Source: Desulfuromonadaceae bacterium (GTDB lineage Bacteria > Desulfobacterota > Desulfuromonadia > Desulfuromonadales > JAHYIW01). Taken from it: a stretch of DNA of 45,653 nt. The notes beneath the pieces are model-generated. The model saw nothing but the letters and a program-made list of their open reading frames with translations. It was not told where the DNA came from and ran no database searches. Numbering within the stretch: the first letter of the stretch is position 1; each line of letters opens with the position of its first letter. The stretch is from the NCBI GenBank assembly GCA_019429445.1, contig JAHYIW010000023.1, forward strand, positions 1 to 45,653, read 5' to 3'. The translations under genes were made by a program, and so were the position numbers. Positions 23,538-31,330 of the stretch are shown here, piece by piece.

Positions 23538-24803
23538 TTATTTTTCTCGTTCCAGAACCGATCGTGTCAATTGTCGCCGCAGCGTGCCGAGTCGGCGGTA
23601 TTCCAGGTCGTGCAGTCCGTTGCGTGGGGGGTTGCCGGTGAGATGGAAGATAACTACTTCGCGGTAGAATTCTGTGGGCACGCGCCCGGTGACACTGCGC
23701 AGCACCGCGAGCAGACGGTCCTTTTCCGGCAGTTGGCTGCGGCTTAATTCCTCCCCTGCGGCGGAGAACAGGTGCAGATGATATTCCGTTGCACCACCGA
23801 ACAGTCCCGCCCCTTCGACGCGGATAACCAGATGCATTTCGGGGGTCATCTCGATTTCCATTGTGCTTTCGAAAAAAAGTGACCAGAAGCAGTCGGGGTG
23901 AATGAATCCGCGTTGACGACTGCGCAGGTCGTGCCAGAAAATTCCTTCATCTCCGGCGGCCTGTCGGGCACAGCCGGGGCATTCGAGTAGCAGGCGGCGC
24001 TGGCGTCCCGAGAGGTCGGGGGGTGGCGCGCATTTTGCCGGAGCAGCATCGAAGCGCTCAAGAACAAAATCTGCCAATGCTTTGAATTGCAGATGGGCGC
24101 TGGTGGACCGGGCGTGGGTCAGGACCGGGTAAATCCGGCTGGCGAAGTTGGTGGTCAGGCTCTCGACCTTGGGACTCTTCGGAATGAAGGCGTCGATCAC
24201 CTGATACTCCCGTTCGCGGGCGGAATCGACAAGGAATTCGTGCATGCCGATGTTTTCACGTAATTTGAGCCGCGCATCGATCAGGCTCGGGATGATCCAG
24301 AGCGCCGCCGGATCGCCGCCGTCGGCGCTCAGCAGCGCCCGTAACGACGCCGCGTTGACCAGTGAGGGACGATCCTTGATCGGCACCAGGGCAAGGTCGG
24401 CAGCGAGCAGGGCACTGCGGGTGAAGTAGTCGAGAATCGGACGGGTGTCGAGGATCAGAATGCCGTCAAGTTCCGAGCAAAGGAGGGCGCGATCGAGGGT
24501 GCGGTGATCATCGTCAGGAGGCGTCAGGTTGCGCTCGGAGGTGAAGTATTGCACGCCGTATTCGCCGAGGGTGACCAGCTCTTCGGCGGGTTCGGCTCCA
24601 AAAAACGCGGCCACCGAATGCCCTGGATGGCGACCGATGGCGAACATGTTGTCAACGCTGAAATGGTTGTCGAACGATGCGATGGTGACCGGCAGATCCT
24701 CGCGCAAGGCTTTGATGTAGACGGCGAGATTGGTGGCGATGGTGGTTTTGCCGACGCCCCCTTTTTCGCTGGCGACGGTGATGACGAACGGGGCGTTGCG
24801 CAT
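23538..24803 (-). CDS. MinD/ParA-like ATPase with C-terminal Cys/His domain
   Basis: A 421-residue protein. Residues 1-~255 are a MinD/ParA-type ATPase with the deviant Walker A SEKGGVGKTT (12-21), the LILDTRP acidic strand (~116-122) and LALVPIKDRPS. Beyond the usual ~260-residue length lies an extra domain that begins with a possible metal-binding finger: Cys275-P-G-Cys278 and His302-x2-Cys305. A beta-rich stretch follows (MHLVIRVEGAG, TEYHLHLF) and then a basic helical tail. ParA/MinD proteins dimerise on ATP and position cargo on membranes or DNA; cargo here is unknown, and no ParB is adjacent. AAAGGGGAA precedes the ATG. It follows the ABC-F gene by 29 bases and may share its transcript. 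Confidence 0.78.
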   Translation of the reverse strand: MRNAPFVITVASEKGGVGKTTIATNLAVYIKALREDLPVTIASFDNHFSVDNMFAIGRHPGHSVAAFFGAEPAEELVTLGEYGVQYFTSERNLTPPDDDHRTLDRALLCSELDGILILDTRPILDYFTRSALLAADLALVPIKDRPSLVNAASLRALLSADGGDPAALWIIPSLIDARLKLRENIGMHEFLVDSAREREYQVIDAFIPKSPKVESLTTNFASRIYPVLTHARSTSAHLQFKALADFVLERFDAAPAKCAPPPDLSGRQRRLLLECPGCARQAAGDEGIFWHDLRSRQRGFIHPDCFWSLFFESTMEIEMTPEMHLVIRVEGAGLFGGATEYHLHLFSAAGEELSRSQLPEKDRLLAVLRSVTGRVPTEFYREVVIFHLTGNPPRNGLHDLEYRRLGTLRRQLTRSVLEREK

Positions 24804-24832
24804 CGGTATTCCCCTTTGTCGAACGGGTGCGA

Positions 24833-26764
24833 TTATCCGGTTGCGGCGAGCTGTAAATCTTCCCAGCGGGTGTAAAGTGCTGTCAACTCATCCTTGAGCG
24901 TTTCGTAAGCCGCCGAGGTGGTGCGCCAGCGCACGGCGTCCTGATAGAGTGCCGGGTCGGCCATCTGCTGTTCCAGCGCTGCTTGTTCACCTTCCTTGCG
25001 CTCGATTGTCGCTTCCAACTGTTCAAGTTCCTTCTGCCGTTTTTTCTCGGCGCGCTGGGCATCTTTGCGAACGGCGTGGTCGCGACGCCGCTCGTCCTTG
25101 TCGGCGGCGGGTTCATTCTCGCGCGAGTCACCGTCACGCTGTTCCACGCGCTGCCGTGAGTGGCTGAGGTCGCCACCGCGTTCCTTGGTACGCAAAAAAT
25201 CGGCATAGTTGCCGAGGTGCGCGGTCGCGCGGCCATCACCGACCTCGATGACCCGCGTCGCCAGTTTGTCGACGAAATAACGATCGTGGGAAACAAAAAC
25301 CAGTGTGCCTTTGAAGTGCTTGAGGGAGTCGAGCAGGACCGCTTTTGATTGCAGGTCGAGGTGGTTGGTTGGTTCGTCAAGGAGCAGCAGGTTGGCCGGA
25401 CGCAGCAGCAGCATCGCCAGGGCCAGCCGGTTACGTTCCCCGCCGGAGAGAACCTTGACACGTTTATGCACATCGTCGCCGGAGAAGAGGAAGGTGCCGA
25501 GGATGTCGCGCAGTCGGGGCACCATGTCGAATGGCGCCGCCGCGCTGATCTGCTCCAGCACACTTTTGTCTCCGTCGAGGGTGCGGGCCTGATCCTGGGC
25601 AAAGTAGGCCAGCTGCAGGTTATGTCCTTCAACGCGCTTGCCGTGTAGCGGAAGTTCGACCCCCGACAACATCCGCATCAAGGTTGATTTGCCTGCACCG
25701 TTGGCACCAACCAGGGCGATGCGTTCCCCTTTTTCAACGCTCAGATTGATCTCGTCAAGGACCTTCAGCTCGCCGTAGTGCTGGGCTGCGGCGTGTAGCT
25801 CAACGGCGGTACGACCGCCCTTGGGCGGATCGGGAAAACGAAAATAGATGCGTTTGCGGGCCGGGGGGGCAATGATCCGCTCCACTTTTTCCAGTTGCTT
25901 GACGCGGCTCTGCACCAGCGCGGCTTTGTTGGCATTGAAGCGAAATTTGTTGATGAACGCCTCGGTTTTGGCGATTTCTTCATCCTGACGTGCTTTGGCC
26001 GCTTGCAGCTCCGCGACCCGCCGTTCGCGTTCGATCAGATATCGACTGTAATTTCCGGGGTACTCGGTCAGCTTGCCGTTCCAGATTTCAACGATCCGGC
26101 TGACCACCCGGTCGAGAAAGTAGCGGTCATGGGAAACCAGGATGACGGCGTGCGGGTAGCTGATCAGATAGGCTTCGAGCCACTCGCGAGCGGGGAGGTC
26201 GAGATGGTTGGTCGGTTCGTCGAGGAGGAGCAGGGTGGGGCGTTGCAGGAGCAGTTTGGCAAGGGCGATACGCATCTGCCAGCCGCCGGAAAAGTGCGCG
26301 CACGGCTTCCCCCAATCATCTTCACTGAAGCCGAGCCCTTTGAGGATCTTGCCGATTTCCGCTTCTATCTCATAGCCGCCGCGCTGCTTGAAAAGCTCTT
26401 GCGCCTCGGCGTAGCGATCCATGTCGGCTTGCCGGTGGTCGGTCGATATTCGCTTTTCAAGGCAACCGAGTTCCTGCTCCAATGCGAGCAGCTCGGCGAG
26501 CGCCGAACGTACTTCCTCAAAGAGCGAGCTGCCGGTGTGGTTAAGCCCTTCCTGCGGCAGATATCCGAAGGTTGTCCCCTTCGCCGCCTGCACCGCACCG
26601 CCGTCGTATTCGTAGCGCCCGGCAAGAAGTTTGAGCAGGGTCGTTTTCCCCGCGCCGTTCTCGCCGCACAGGCCGATTTTATCGGTCGGACGAACATGCC
26701 AGTCGATGTTGTCGAAGATTGCCCGGTCGGCAAAATGTTTGGTAATATTTCTCAATTGCAGCAT
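24833..26764 (-). CDS. ABC-F family ATPase (Uup/YheS/YdiF-like)
   Basis: A 643-residue soluble protein with two ABC ATPase domains and no membrane segments. NBD1 has GENGAGKTT (34-42), SGGWQMRIALAKLLL and LLLDEPTNHLDL; a ~60-residue charged linker rich in KARQDEEIAKTEAF follows; NBD2 has GANGAGKST, LSGGERNRLALAMLLL and LLLDEPTNHLDL. The last ~100 residues form a charged coiled coil, as in Uup/YheS. ABC-F proteins act on the ribosome, relieving stalled states or contributing to antibiotic resistance. The exact subfamily is not assigned by eye. It is transcribed divergently from the comEA-like gene. Confidence 0.92.
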   Translation of the reverse strand: MLQLRNITKHFADRAIFDNIDWHVRPTDKIGLCGENGAGKTTLLKLLAGRYEYDGGAVQAAKGTTFGYLPQEGLNHTGSSLFEEVRSALAELLALEQELGCLEKRISTDHRQADMDRYAEAQELFKQRGGYEIEAEIGKILKGLGFSEDDWGKPCAHFSGGWQMRIALAKLLLQRPTLLLLDEPTNHLDLPAREWLEAYLISYPHAVILVSHDRYFLDRVVSRIVEIWNGKLTEYPGNYSRYLIERERRVAELQAAKARQDEEIAKTEAFINKFRFNANKAALVQSRVKQLEKVERIIAPPARKRIYFRFPDPPKGGRTAVELHAAAQHYGELKVLDEINLSVEKGERIALVGANGAGKSTLMRMLSGVELPLHGKRVEGHNLQLAYFAQDQARTLDGDKSVLEQISAAAPFDMVPRLRDILGTFLFSGDDVHKRVKVLSGGERNRLALAMLLLRPANLLLLDEPTNHLDLQSKAVLLDSLKHFKGTLVFVSHDRYFVDKLATRVIEVGDGRATAHLGNYADFLRTKERGGDLSHSRQRVEQRDGDSRENEPAADKDERRRDHAVRKDAQRAEKKRQKELEQLEATIERKEGEQAALEQQMADPALYQDAVRWRTTSAAYETLKDELTALYTRWEDLQLAATG

Positions 26765-26888
26765 GGCGCTGTTATAGCACAGTCGCCGCCAGGGGGGAAG
26801 TCGGGAATGATGCGTCTGGTTGCAGTGACGGCATGATTATGGTGACGCCCCTGACCGCAAGTGGCTTTTGGCAGAGGTGGGAATTTTG

Positions 26889-26918
26889 TTGACCTGTTGC
26901 CGCTCACTGTGATTAAAT
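26889..26918 (+). promoter_or_regulatory. Predicted promoter of the comEA-like gene
   Basis: TTGACC (26889-26894) and TTAAAT (26913-26918) are separated by 18 bases. The distance leaves a ~115-base leader with several GC-rich hairpins before the coding start at 27041. Confidence 0.5.
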
Positions 26919-26927
26919 TGCCCTTAT

Positions 26928-27030
26928 CTCCGGGGCTTAACCGCCCCGATACGTCGCGTCCGCGACGAAAGGAGGTCAGTGAGGGGACGACGGGTCGGGT
27001 CGCTTAGGTCACCAATAACCTAACCTCGAT
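26928..27030 (+). promoter_or_regulatory. Structured leader of the comEA-like gene, class unknown
   Basis: Three hairpins can be drawn: CGGGGC/GCCCCG (26931-26936 with 26943-26948), CGTCGC/GCGACG with a GTCC tetraloop (26952-26967), and TAGGT/ACCTA (27005-27022). Purine-rich GAAAGGAGGTCAGTGAGGGG lies between them, and a GGGTCGC segment at 26997-27003 could compete with the second stem by pairing to GCGAC. It does not match the cyclic-di-GMP, fluoride or cobalamin riboswitch consensus as I know them. Regulatory function is inference. Confidence 0.4.
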
Positions 27031-27040
27031 GGAGGGTAAA

Positions 27041-27349
27041 ATGAAAAGACTATTTGTTGGTTTGTTACTGAGTGTGTTGCTGGTCGGCTTGCCGTCGCTG
27101 GGAGTGTCGGCCGATAAGCCTTTGGCCGAGAATCAACTGGCCGCAGCCAAAGTGGCAACAGTTAACCTGAATACCGCGACCGTGCAGGAGCTTAAAGCCC
27201 TGCCGGGGGTCGGTAAGGTGACTGCGGAGCAAATTTTTTCCTACCGTGAAGAACACGGCAAATTCAGCTCTGTTGATGAATTATTGAGAGTCAAAGGGAT
27301 TGGCAAAAAGTCGCTGGAGAAATTTCGCGATCTGGTGAGTCTGGAATAG
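27041..27349 (+). CDS. ComEA-like helix-hairpin-helix DNA-binding protein
   Basis: A 102-residue exported protein. MKRLFVGLLLSVLLVGLPSLGVSA is a signal peptide or anchor, followed by a short linker and a ComEA-type HhH pair: VNLNTATVQELKALPGVGKVTAEQI and FSSVDELLRVKGIGKKSLEKF, with the LPGVG and VKGIG hairpins that contact DNA phosphates. Such small periplasmic proteins bind incoming DNA in competent bacteria, although many ComEA-like proteins have no proven role. The ATG at 27041 follows GGAGGG; the ATG at 27029 is the ribosome-binding region itself. A terminator follows at once, so it is probably a single-gene unit. Confidence 0.88.
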   Translation: MKRLFVGLLLSVLLVGLPSLGVSADKPLAENQLAAAKVATVNLNTATVQELKALPGVGKVTAEQIFSYREEHGKFSSVDELLRVKGIGKKSLEKFRDLVSLE

Positions 27350-27359
27350 CAGCAGGGGC

Positions 27360-27397
27360 CCCGGCATCTTCAAAGCTTTGGGGATGCCGGGTTTTTC
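27360..27397 (+). terminator. Rho-independent terminator after the comEA-like gene
   Basis: CCCGGCATC (27360-27368) pairs perfectly with GATGCCGGG (27383-27391) and is followed by TTTTTC. It ends the comEA-like unit ten bases after the stop codon. Confidence 0.88.
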
Positions 27398-27408
27398 TTC
27401 ATGACGGG

Positions 27409-27735
27409 ATGTGCATGGTTAACGCACCGCAACAAGCGCAACGGGGACGGTTTGGCTGGTCACGCTGGCAGTATGTGTTGCTGGCGATGATCGTTGTTCA
27501 GGCTCTCTCTGGAGATCGTGGTCTGGTTGCTGCGTACAAGACCGGTCTTTATCGCACCGAGCTGGCGCACAAGGTCACCGCGTTACGGGCTGAAAATGAC
27601 CGCCAGCGCCAGGAAATCCAGTCACTGCTGCATGATTGTAATTACCTCGAATCGATTGCCCGGAAAGAACTCGGGATGGTGCGTGAGGATGAAATCGTTT
27701 ACCAGTTTGCCCGCGACGAGGTGCCGCGTAAATAG
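27409..27735 (+). CDS. FtsB/DivIC-family septum formation initiator
   Basis: A 108-residue bitopic protein. A short cytoplasmic N-terminus is followed by one membrane segment (WQYVLLAMIVVQALSG, ~20-35), a coiled-coil heptad region (ELAHKVTALRAENDRQRQEIQSLL) and the C-terminal LESIARKELGMVREDEIVYQF motif, which is diagnostic for FtsB/DivIC. FtsB works with FtsL and FtsQ to activate septal wall synthesis. An in-frame ATG at 27415 (MVNAPQQ) is an alternative start. Confidence 0.88.
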   Translation: MCMVNAPQQAQRGRFGWSRWQYVLLAMIVVQALSGDRGLVAAYKTGLYRTELAHKVTALRAENDRQRQEIQSLLHDCNYLESIARKELGMVREDEIVYQFARDEVPRK

Positions 27736-27775
27736 TATTTTCGGCGGTGTCAGCGAATCAAGCAGTATATTTTGT

Positions 27776-27801
27776 GCCCCGGCCAGCGTCGGGGTTTTTT
27801 G
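27776..27801 (+). terminator. Rho-independent terminator after the ftsB-like gene
   Basis: CCCCG (27777-27781) pairs with CGGGG (27790-27794) around an 8-base loop and is followed by TTTTTTG. It separates the ftsB-like gene from argS. Confidence 0.75.
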
Positions 27802-27820
27802 TTGTGTGCGTTTACACGGC

Positions 27821-27850
27821 TTGACAGTTTTGTTGCGGAAGAGCTAGCAT
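27821..27850 (+). promoter_or_regulatory. Predicted sigma-70 promoter of argS
   Basis: TTGACA (27821-27826) and TAGCAT (27845-27850) are 18 bases apart, ~90 bases before the argS start and just after the preceding terminator. Confidence 0.6.
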
Positions 27851-27937
27851 GCACCGTTGTTGTTATTTAAGATAATGGCTGAAAAAGAACTCATCAACAA
27901 TCGATCAAAATCGATCTTAGCAAAGAAGAAGTGACCC

Positions 27938-29602
27938 ATGAAGGAACGGCTTAGAACCTGTGTAAATAACGCGCTCAAGCGCTGCTATGCCGAAGGCTCC
28001 CTGAACTCCGGCGAATACCCTCATTTTGTTGTCGAAATTCCGGCACATTCGGAACACGGTGATTTTGCCGTGAACGTCGCGCTGGCGCTGGCCCGCGCTG
28101 AAAAACAGGCACCGCGCAAGATTGCGGAGATTCTGGTCGCGGCGCTGGACAGGGGTGACGGTCTGTGGGACCGGCTGGACATTGCCGGGCCAGGCTTTAT
28201 CAACTTCCATCTTGCGCAAAACTGCTGGTATGCCGTTCTCGATGAGATCATCACCCAGGGGGAGCGTTACGGGTGCAGTGAGGTTGGTGGCGGGGCGAAG
28301 GTACAGATCGAATTTGTCAGTGCCAACCCGACCGGGCCGCTCCACATCGGCCATGGCCGTGGCGCGGCCACGGGGGATGCCGCCGCCCGGATGCTGGCGG
28401 CTGCCGGTTACGCTGTGCAACGCGAATACTATATCAACGATGCGGGGAATCAGGTGGTGATTCTCGGGCGTTCGATCTGGATGCGGTTGCGTGAGTTGTG
28501 CGGCGCGACGATCGAGTTCCCCGAGGACGGCTATCATGGCGATTATATTCGCGATATCGCAGTCAAATTGCGCGCCGCACAGGGGGATGCCGCGCTCCGC
28601 CTGGCGGAGGCTGAGGCGATTGAGGTGTGTGGTCGCTTCGGTATGGAGTACGTGATTGCCTGGATCAAGCGCGATCTTCAGACATTCGGGGTTCGATTTG
28701 ACAACTGGTACAGCGAAAAAAGCCTTTACGATCGCGACCTGGTGCAGACCGAGTTGAATACGCTGCGCGACAAGGGGCTGACCTTTGAGCAGGACGGGGC
28801 GCTCTGGTTTCGCACCACCACCTACGGTGACGATAAGGATCGGGTGCTGATCCGTTCTGACGGGATGCCGACCTATTTTGCTTCCGATGTTGCCTATCAC
28901 ATGGAAAAGTTTGAGCGCGGCTTCAGCCGGGTGATCGACGTTTGGGGTGCTGACCACCATGGCTATGTACCGCGAATGAAAGCGGTACTGGAGGGACTTG
29001 GCCACGAACCGGACGACCTGCGGGTGTTGCTGATTCAGATGGTCAACCTGCTGCGTGACGGGCAGCCGGTGGCGATGGGCAAACGTTCGGGTGAATTTGT
29101 GACGCTGCGTGATGTTATCGATGAGGTTGGTAGCGATGCCTGCCGTTATTTCTTTCTGATGCGGCGTTCCGACAGCCCGCTTGATTTTGATCTGGAGTTG
29201 GCGAAGCAGCAGAGCAATGACAATCCGGTCTACTATGTCCAGTATGCCCATGCGCGCGTTTGTAGTATCAATCGCACTGCGGCAGAGCTGGGGATGACCG
29301 TGCCGACTGCCGCGCAGGTCGATTTTACCCACTTGCAACTTCCCGAAGAGGTGAGCCTGGCAAAGTTGTTGGCGCGTTTTCCTGAAACGGTTGCGGGGGC
29401 GGCCGAAAGTCTCGAACCGCACCGGGTGGTTTACTATCTTCAGGAGTTGGGAACGCTCTTCCACAGTTACTACAACAAGTGCCGGATCATCGGTGATGAT
29501 CCGGCAACCAGCCATGCCCGCCTCTATCTGGTCAACAGTGTGAGAATTGTGCTGGCCAACGCTCTCGGCCTGCTCGGCGTCTCCGCGCCGGAACGGATGT
29601 AG
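27938..29602 (+). CDS. argS: Arginyl-tRNA synthetase
   Basis: A 554-residue class I synthetase. The N-terminal tRNA-recognition domain is followed by the catalytic core with the HIGH motif in GPLHIGHGRGAA, the YYINDAGNQV segment, and the KMSKS-equivalent MGKRSGEFVTLRD. The C-terminal anticodon-binding all-helical domain ends in VVYYLQELGTLFHSYYNKCR and VNSVRIVLANALGLLGVSAPERM, typical of ArgS. It charges tRNA-Arg. The SPOR gene follows nine bases later. Its antisense strand is open for over 500 codons by composition only. Confidence 0.97.
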   Translation: MKERLRTCVNNALKRCYAEGSLNSGEYPHFVVEIPAHSEHGDFAVNVALALARAEKQAPRKIAEILVAALDRGDGLWDRLDIAGPGFINFHLAQNCWYAVLDEIITQGERYGCSEVGGGAKVQIEFVSANPTGPLHIGHGRGAATGDAAARMLAAAGYAVQREYYINDAGNQVVILGRSIWMRLRELCGATIEFPEDGYHGDYIRDIAVKLRAAQGDAALRLAEAEAIEVCGRFGMEYVIAWIKRDLQTFGVRFDNWYSEKSLYDRDLVQTELNTLRDKGLTFEQDGALWFRTTTYGDDKDRVLIRSDGMPTYFASDVAYHMEKFERGFSRVIDVWGADHHGYVPRMKAVLEGLGHEPDDLRVLLIQMVNLLRDGQPVAMGKRSGEFVTLRDVIDEVGSDACRYFFLMRRSDSPLDFDLELAKQQSNDNPVYYVQYAHARVCSINRTAAELGMTVPTAAQVDFTHLQLPEEVSLAKLLARFPETVAGAAESLEPHRVVYYLQELGTLFHSYYNKCRIIGDDPATSHARLYLVNSVRIVLANALGLLGVSAPERM

Positions 29603-29610
29603 GGGGCAGC

Positions 29611-30276
29611 ATGGCGCGACGTGTTGTGGTTACCCGTGCAGGGGGGCGTGAAAAACGCCGGGGGTTGCTGGCGCTGGCGTTTGTTGCCGTTGCGGCGCTC
29701 AGTTTTGTGTTTGGTGTGATGGTTGGAAGCAACGACAGTGAACCGGAAATCACGGCACCACCGCGGGTGGCGATTTTGCCGCCGACGGGGAACCCGGCCG
29801 ATCCGGTCGGTGATCAGCTGACATTTTACAACAATCTGCCGCGCGGCGAGCAGACCCCTCTGGGTAGCGGCATCAACCCGCCACCGCCGGGGACTGAACC
29901 GGCGGCACTCAAGGCGCCCACGCCCGCTGTGGTGAAACCAGCAGTAGTCGTCGCTGAAGTGAACAAAACAACCGCACCGGCAGTTGTGCCGGTGGCCACA
30001 TCGACGGTGAAAGAGGGGGTAACTTCAGCGCCGGACACCACTCTCTATCTGGTGCAGGCCGCTTCGTTCCGTGAGCGGGTCGGGGCCGAGGCCCTGGCAA
30101 AAAAGATGCATAAATTGCAGATTGCAACCTTCGTACAGGCCGCTGACCTGGGTGATAAAGGGCAATGGTTCCGGGTCTATTCGGGGCCCTTCGTCGGCAA
30201 AGCGGCAGCCGACCAGGCGGTAAAAATCATGCGCAAAGAGTTCAAGCTCAGTCCGGTGGTCAGGAAACAGTCATGA
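29611..30276 (+). CDS. SPOR-domain cell-envelope protein
   Basis: A 221-residue bitopic protein. A basic cytoplasmic start (MARRVVVTRAGGREKRRG) precedes one membrane helix (~17-39, LLALAFVAVAALSFVFGVMVG) and a long Pro/Ala/Val-rich periplasmic linker. A C-terminal SPOR domain follows (~143-215), with LYLVQAASFRERVGAEALAKKM and QWFRVYSGPF. SPOR domains bind denuded septal peptidoglycan. It is commonly placed after argS in this bacterial group. It overlaps the epimerase gene through ATGA. Confidence 0.9.
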   Translation: MARRVVVTRAGGREKRRGLLALAFVAVAALSFVFGVMVGSNDSEPEITAPPRVAILPPTGNPADPVGDQLTFYNNLPRGEQTPLGSGINPPPPGTEPAALKAPTPAVVKPAVVVAEVNKTTAPAVVPVATSTVKEGVTSAPDTTLYLVQAASFRERVGAEALAKKMHKLQIATFVQAADLGDKGQWFRVYSGPFVGKAAADQAVKIMRKEFKLSPVVRKQS

Positions 30277-31295
30277 TCGATAGCGCCGCACTACTGGTCA
30301 CCGGCGGGGCCGGGTTCATCGGCTCTCACCTCTGTGAAGCCTTGCTCAAGCAGGGGAAACGCGTGGTGATTCTTGACAACTTCAACGACTTTTATGCTCC
30401 GCAGCAAAAGCGCGCCAATCTTGCTGCGATTGAACGTTGCGCTGCGGCGAGCAGTGGCGAGCTGGTGACGGTCGAGGGCGATATCCGGGTGATGACCGAT
30501 GTCGACCAGGCGTTTACTGCCTTGAACATGTCCCCCGAATGCTGCACCGTGGTCCATCTCGCGGCGATGGCCGGCGTACGGCCATCGATCGACAACCCGC
30601 GTCTCTACAACGAGGTCAATATCGGCGGCACCCTGAATATTCTTGAAGCGTGCCGCACCTGGCGGGTCAAGCGTATCGCCTTTGCGTCATCTTCGTCGGT
30701 TTACGGCAATAATAAAAAGGTGCCGTTTGCCGAAGTCGACCCGGTTGATCGACCGATCTCTCCTTACGCGGTCACCAAAAAAGCCGGGGAATTGTTCTGT
30801 CACAACTATCATCATCTTTATCAGTTGTCGGTTGCCTGCCTGCGTTTCTTTACCGTTTACGGACCGCGCCAGCGTCCCGATCTGGCGATTCACAAATTTA
30901 CCCGGCTGCTGGCGGCTGATCAGCCGTTACCATTCTTCGGTGATGGCAGCAGCCGCCGCGATTACACCTACGTTAGCGATACCTTGCTGGGGATTCTCGG
31001 TGCATTGCGCTGGCTGGAGCAGGATCTGCCGTGCTACGATATCTTCAACCTCGGCGAGGCGCAGACGGTCACTCTGGCACGGTTGGTTGGATTGCTGGAG
31101 CAGGCACTCGACAAACCGGCGGTCTTGAACCGGCTACCGCTGCAACCGGGGGATGTGGACTGTACCTATGCCGATATCACCAAGGCGCAAGCGGTGCTGG
31201 GGTATGTGCCGCAGGTCAAGGTGGAAGAGGGGATACCACTCTTTATTGAATGGTTCAACCGTACCAGTAAAGGGCATCTTCCGCCTTTGACTTGA
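30273..31295 (+). CDS. NAD-dependent UDP-sugar epimerase (UDP-glucuronate 4-epimerase-like)
   Basis: A 340-residue extended SDR. LLVTGGAGFIGSHL is the NAD-binding motif, ASSSSVYG supplies the catalytic Ser, and SPYAVTKKAGE the Tyr-x3-Lys pair. The FFTVYGPRQRPDLAIHKF segment is typical of UDP-glucuronate 4-epimerases (CapI/GAE type). It probably interconverts UDP-glucuronate and UDP-galacturonate for envelope polysaccharide. The ATG at 30273 overlaps the SPOR gene by four bases; the longer open frame upstream runs through that gene. Confidence 0.88.
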   Translation: MIDSAALLVTGGAGFIGSHLCEALLKQGKRVVILDNFNDFYAPQQKRANLAAIERCAAASSGELVTVEGDIRVMTDVDQAFTALNMSPECCTVVHLAAMAGVRPSIDNPRLYNEVNIGGTLNILEACRTWRVKRIAFASSSSVYGNNKKVPFAEVDPVDRPISPYAVTKKAGELFCHNYHHLYQLSVACLRFFTVYGPRQRPDLAIHKFTRLLAADQPLPFFGDGSSRRDYTYVSDTLLGILGALRWLEQDLPCYDIFNLGEAQTVTLARLVGLLEQALDKPAVLNRLPLQPGDVDCTYADITKAQAVLGYVPQVKVEEGIPLFIEWFNRTSKGHLPPLT

Positions 31296-31330
31296 GCCCG
31301 GACAACCACAGTTGACAACGGGGAAGATTT

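Noticed and set aside
26928-27030. Known riboswitch (c-di-GMP, fluoride, cobalamin) upstream of the comEA-like gene
   Set aside because: The conserved core sequences of these classes are not present; kept only as a structured leader of unknown type.
27917-29515. 532-codon minus-strand frame opposite argS
   Set aside because: ArgS on the + strand has complete synthetase motifs; the antisense frame is open because of GC-rich codon use.
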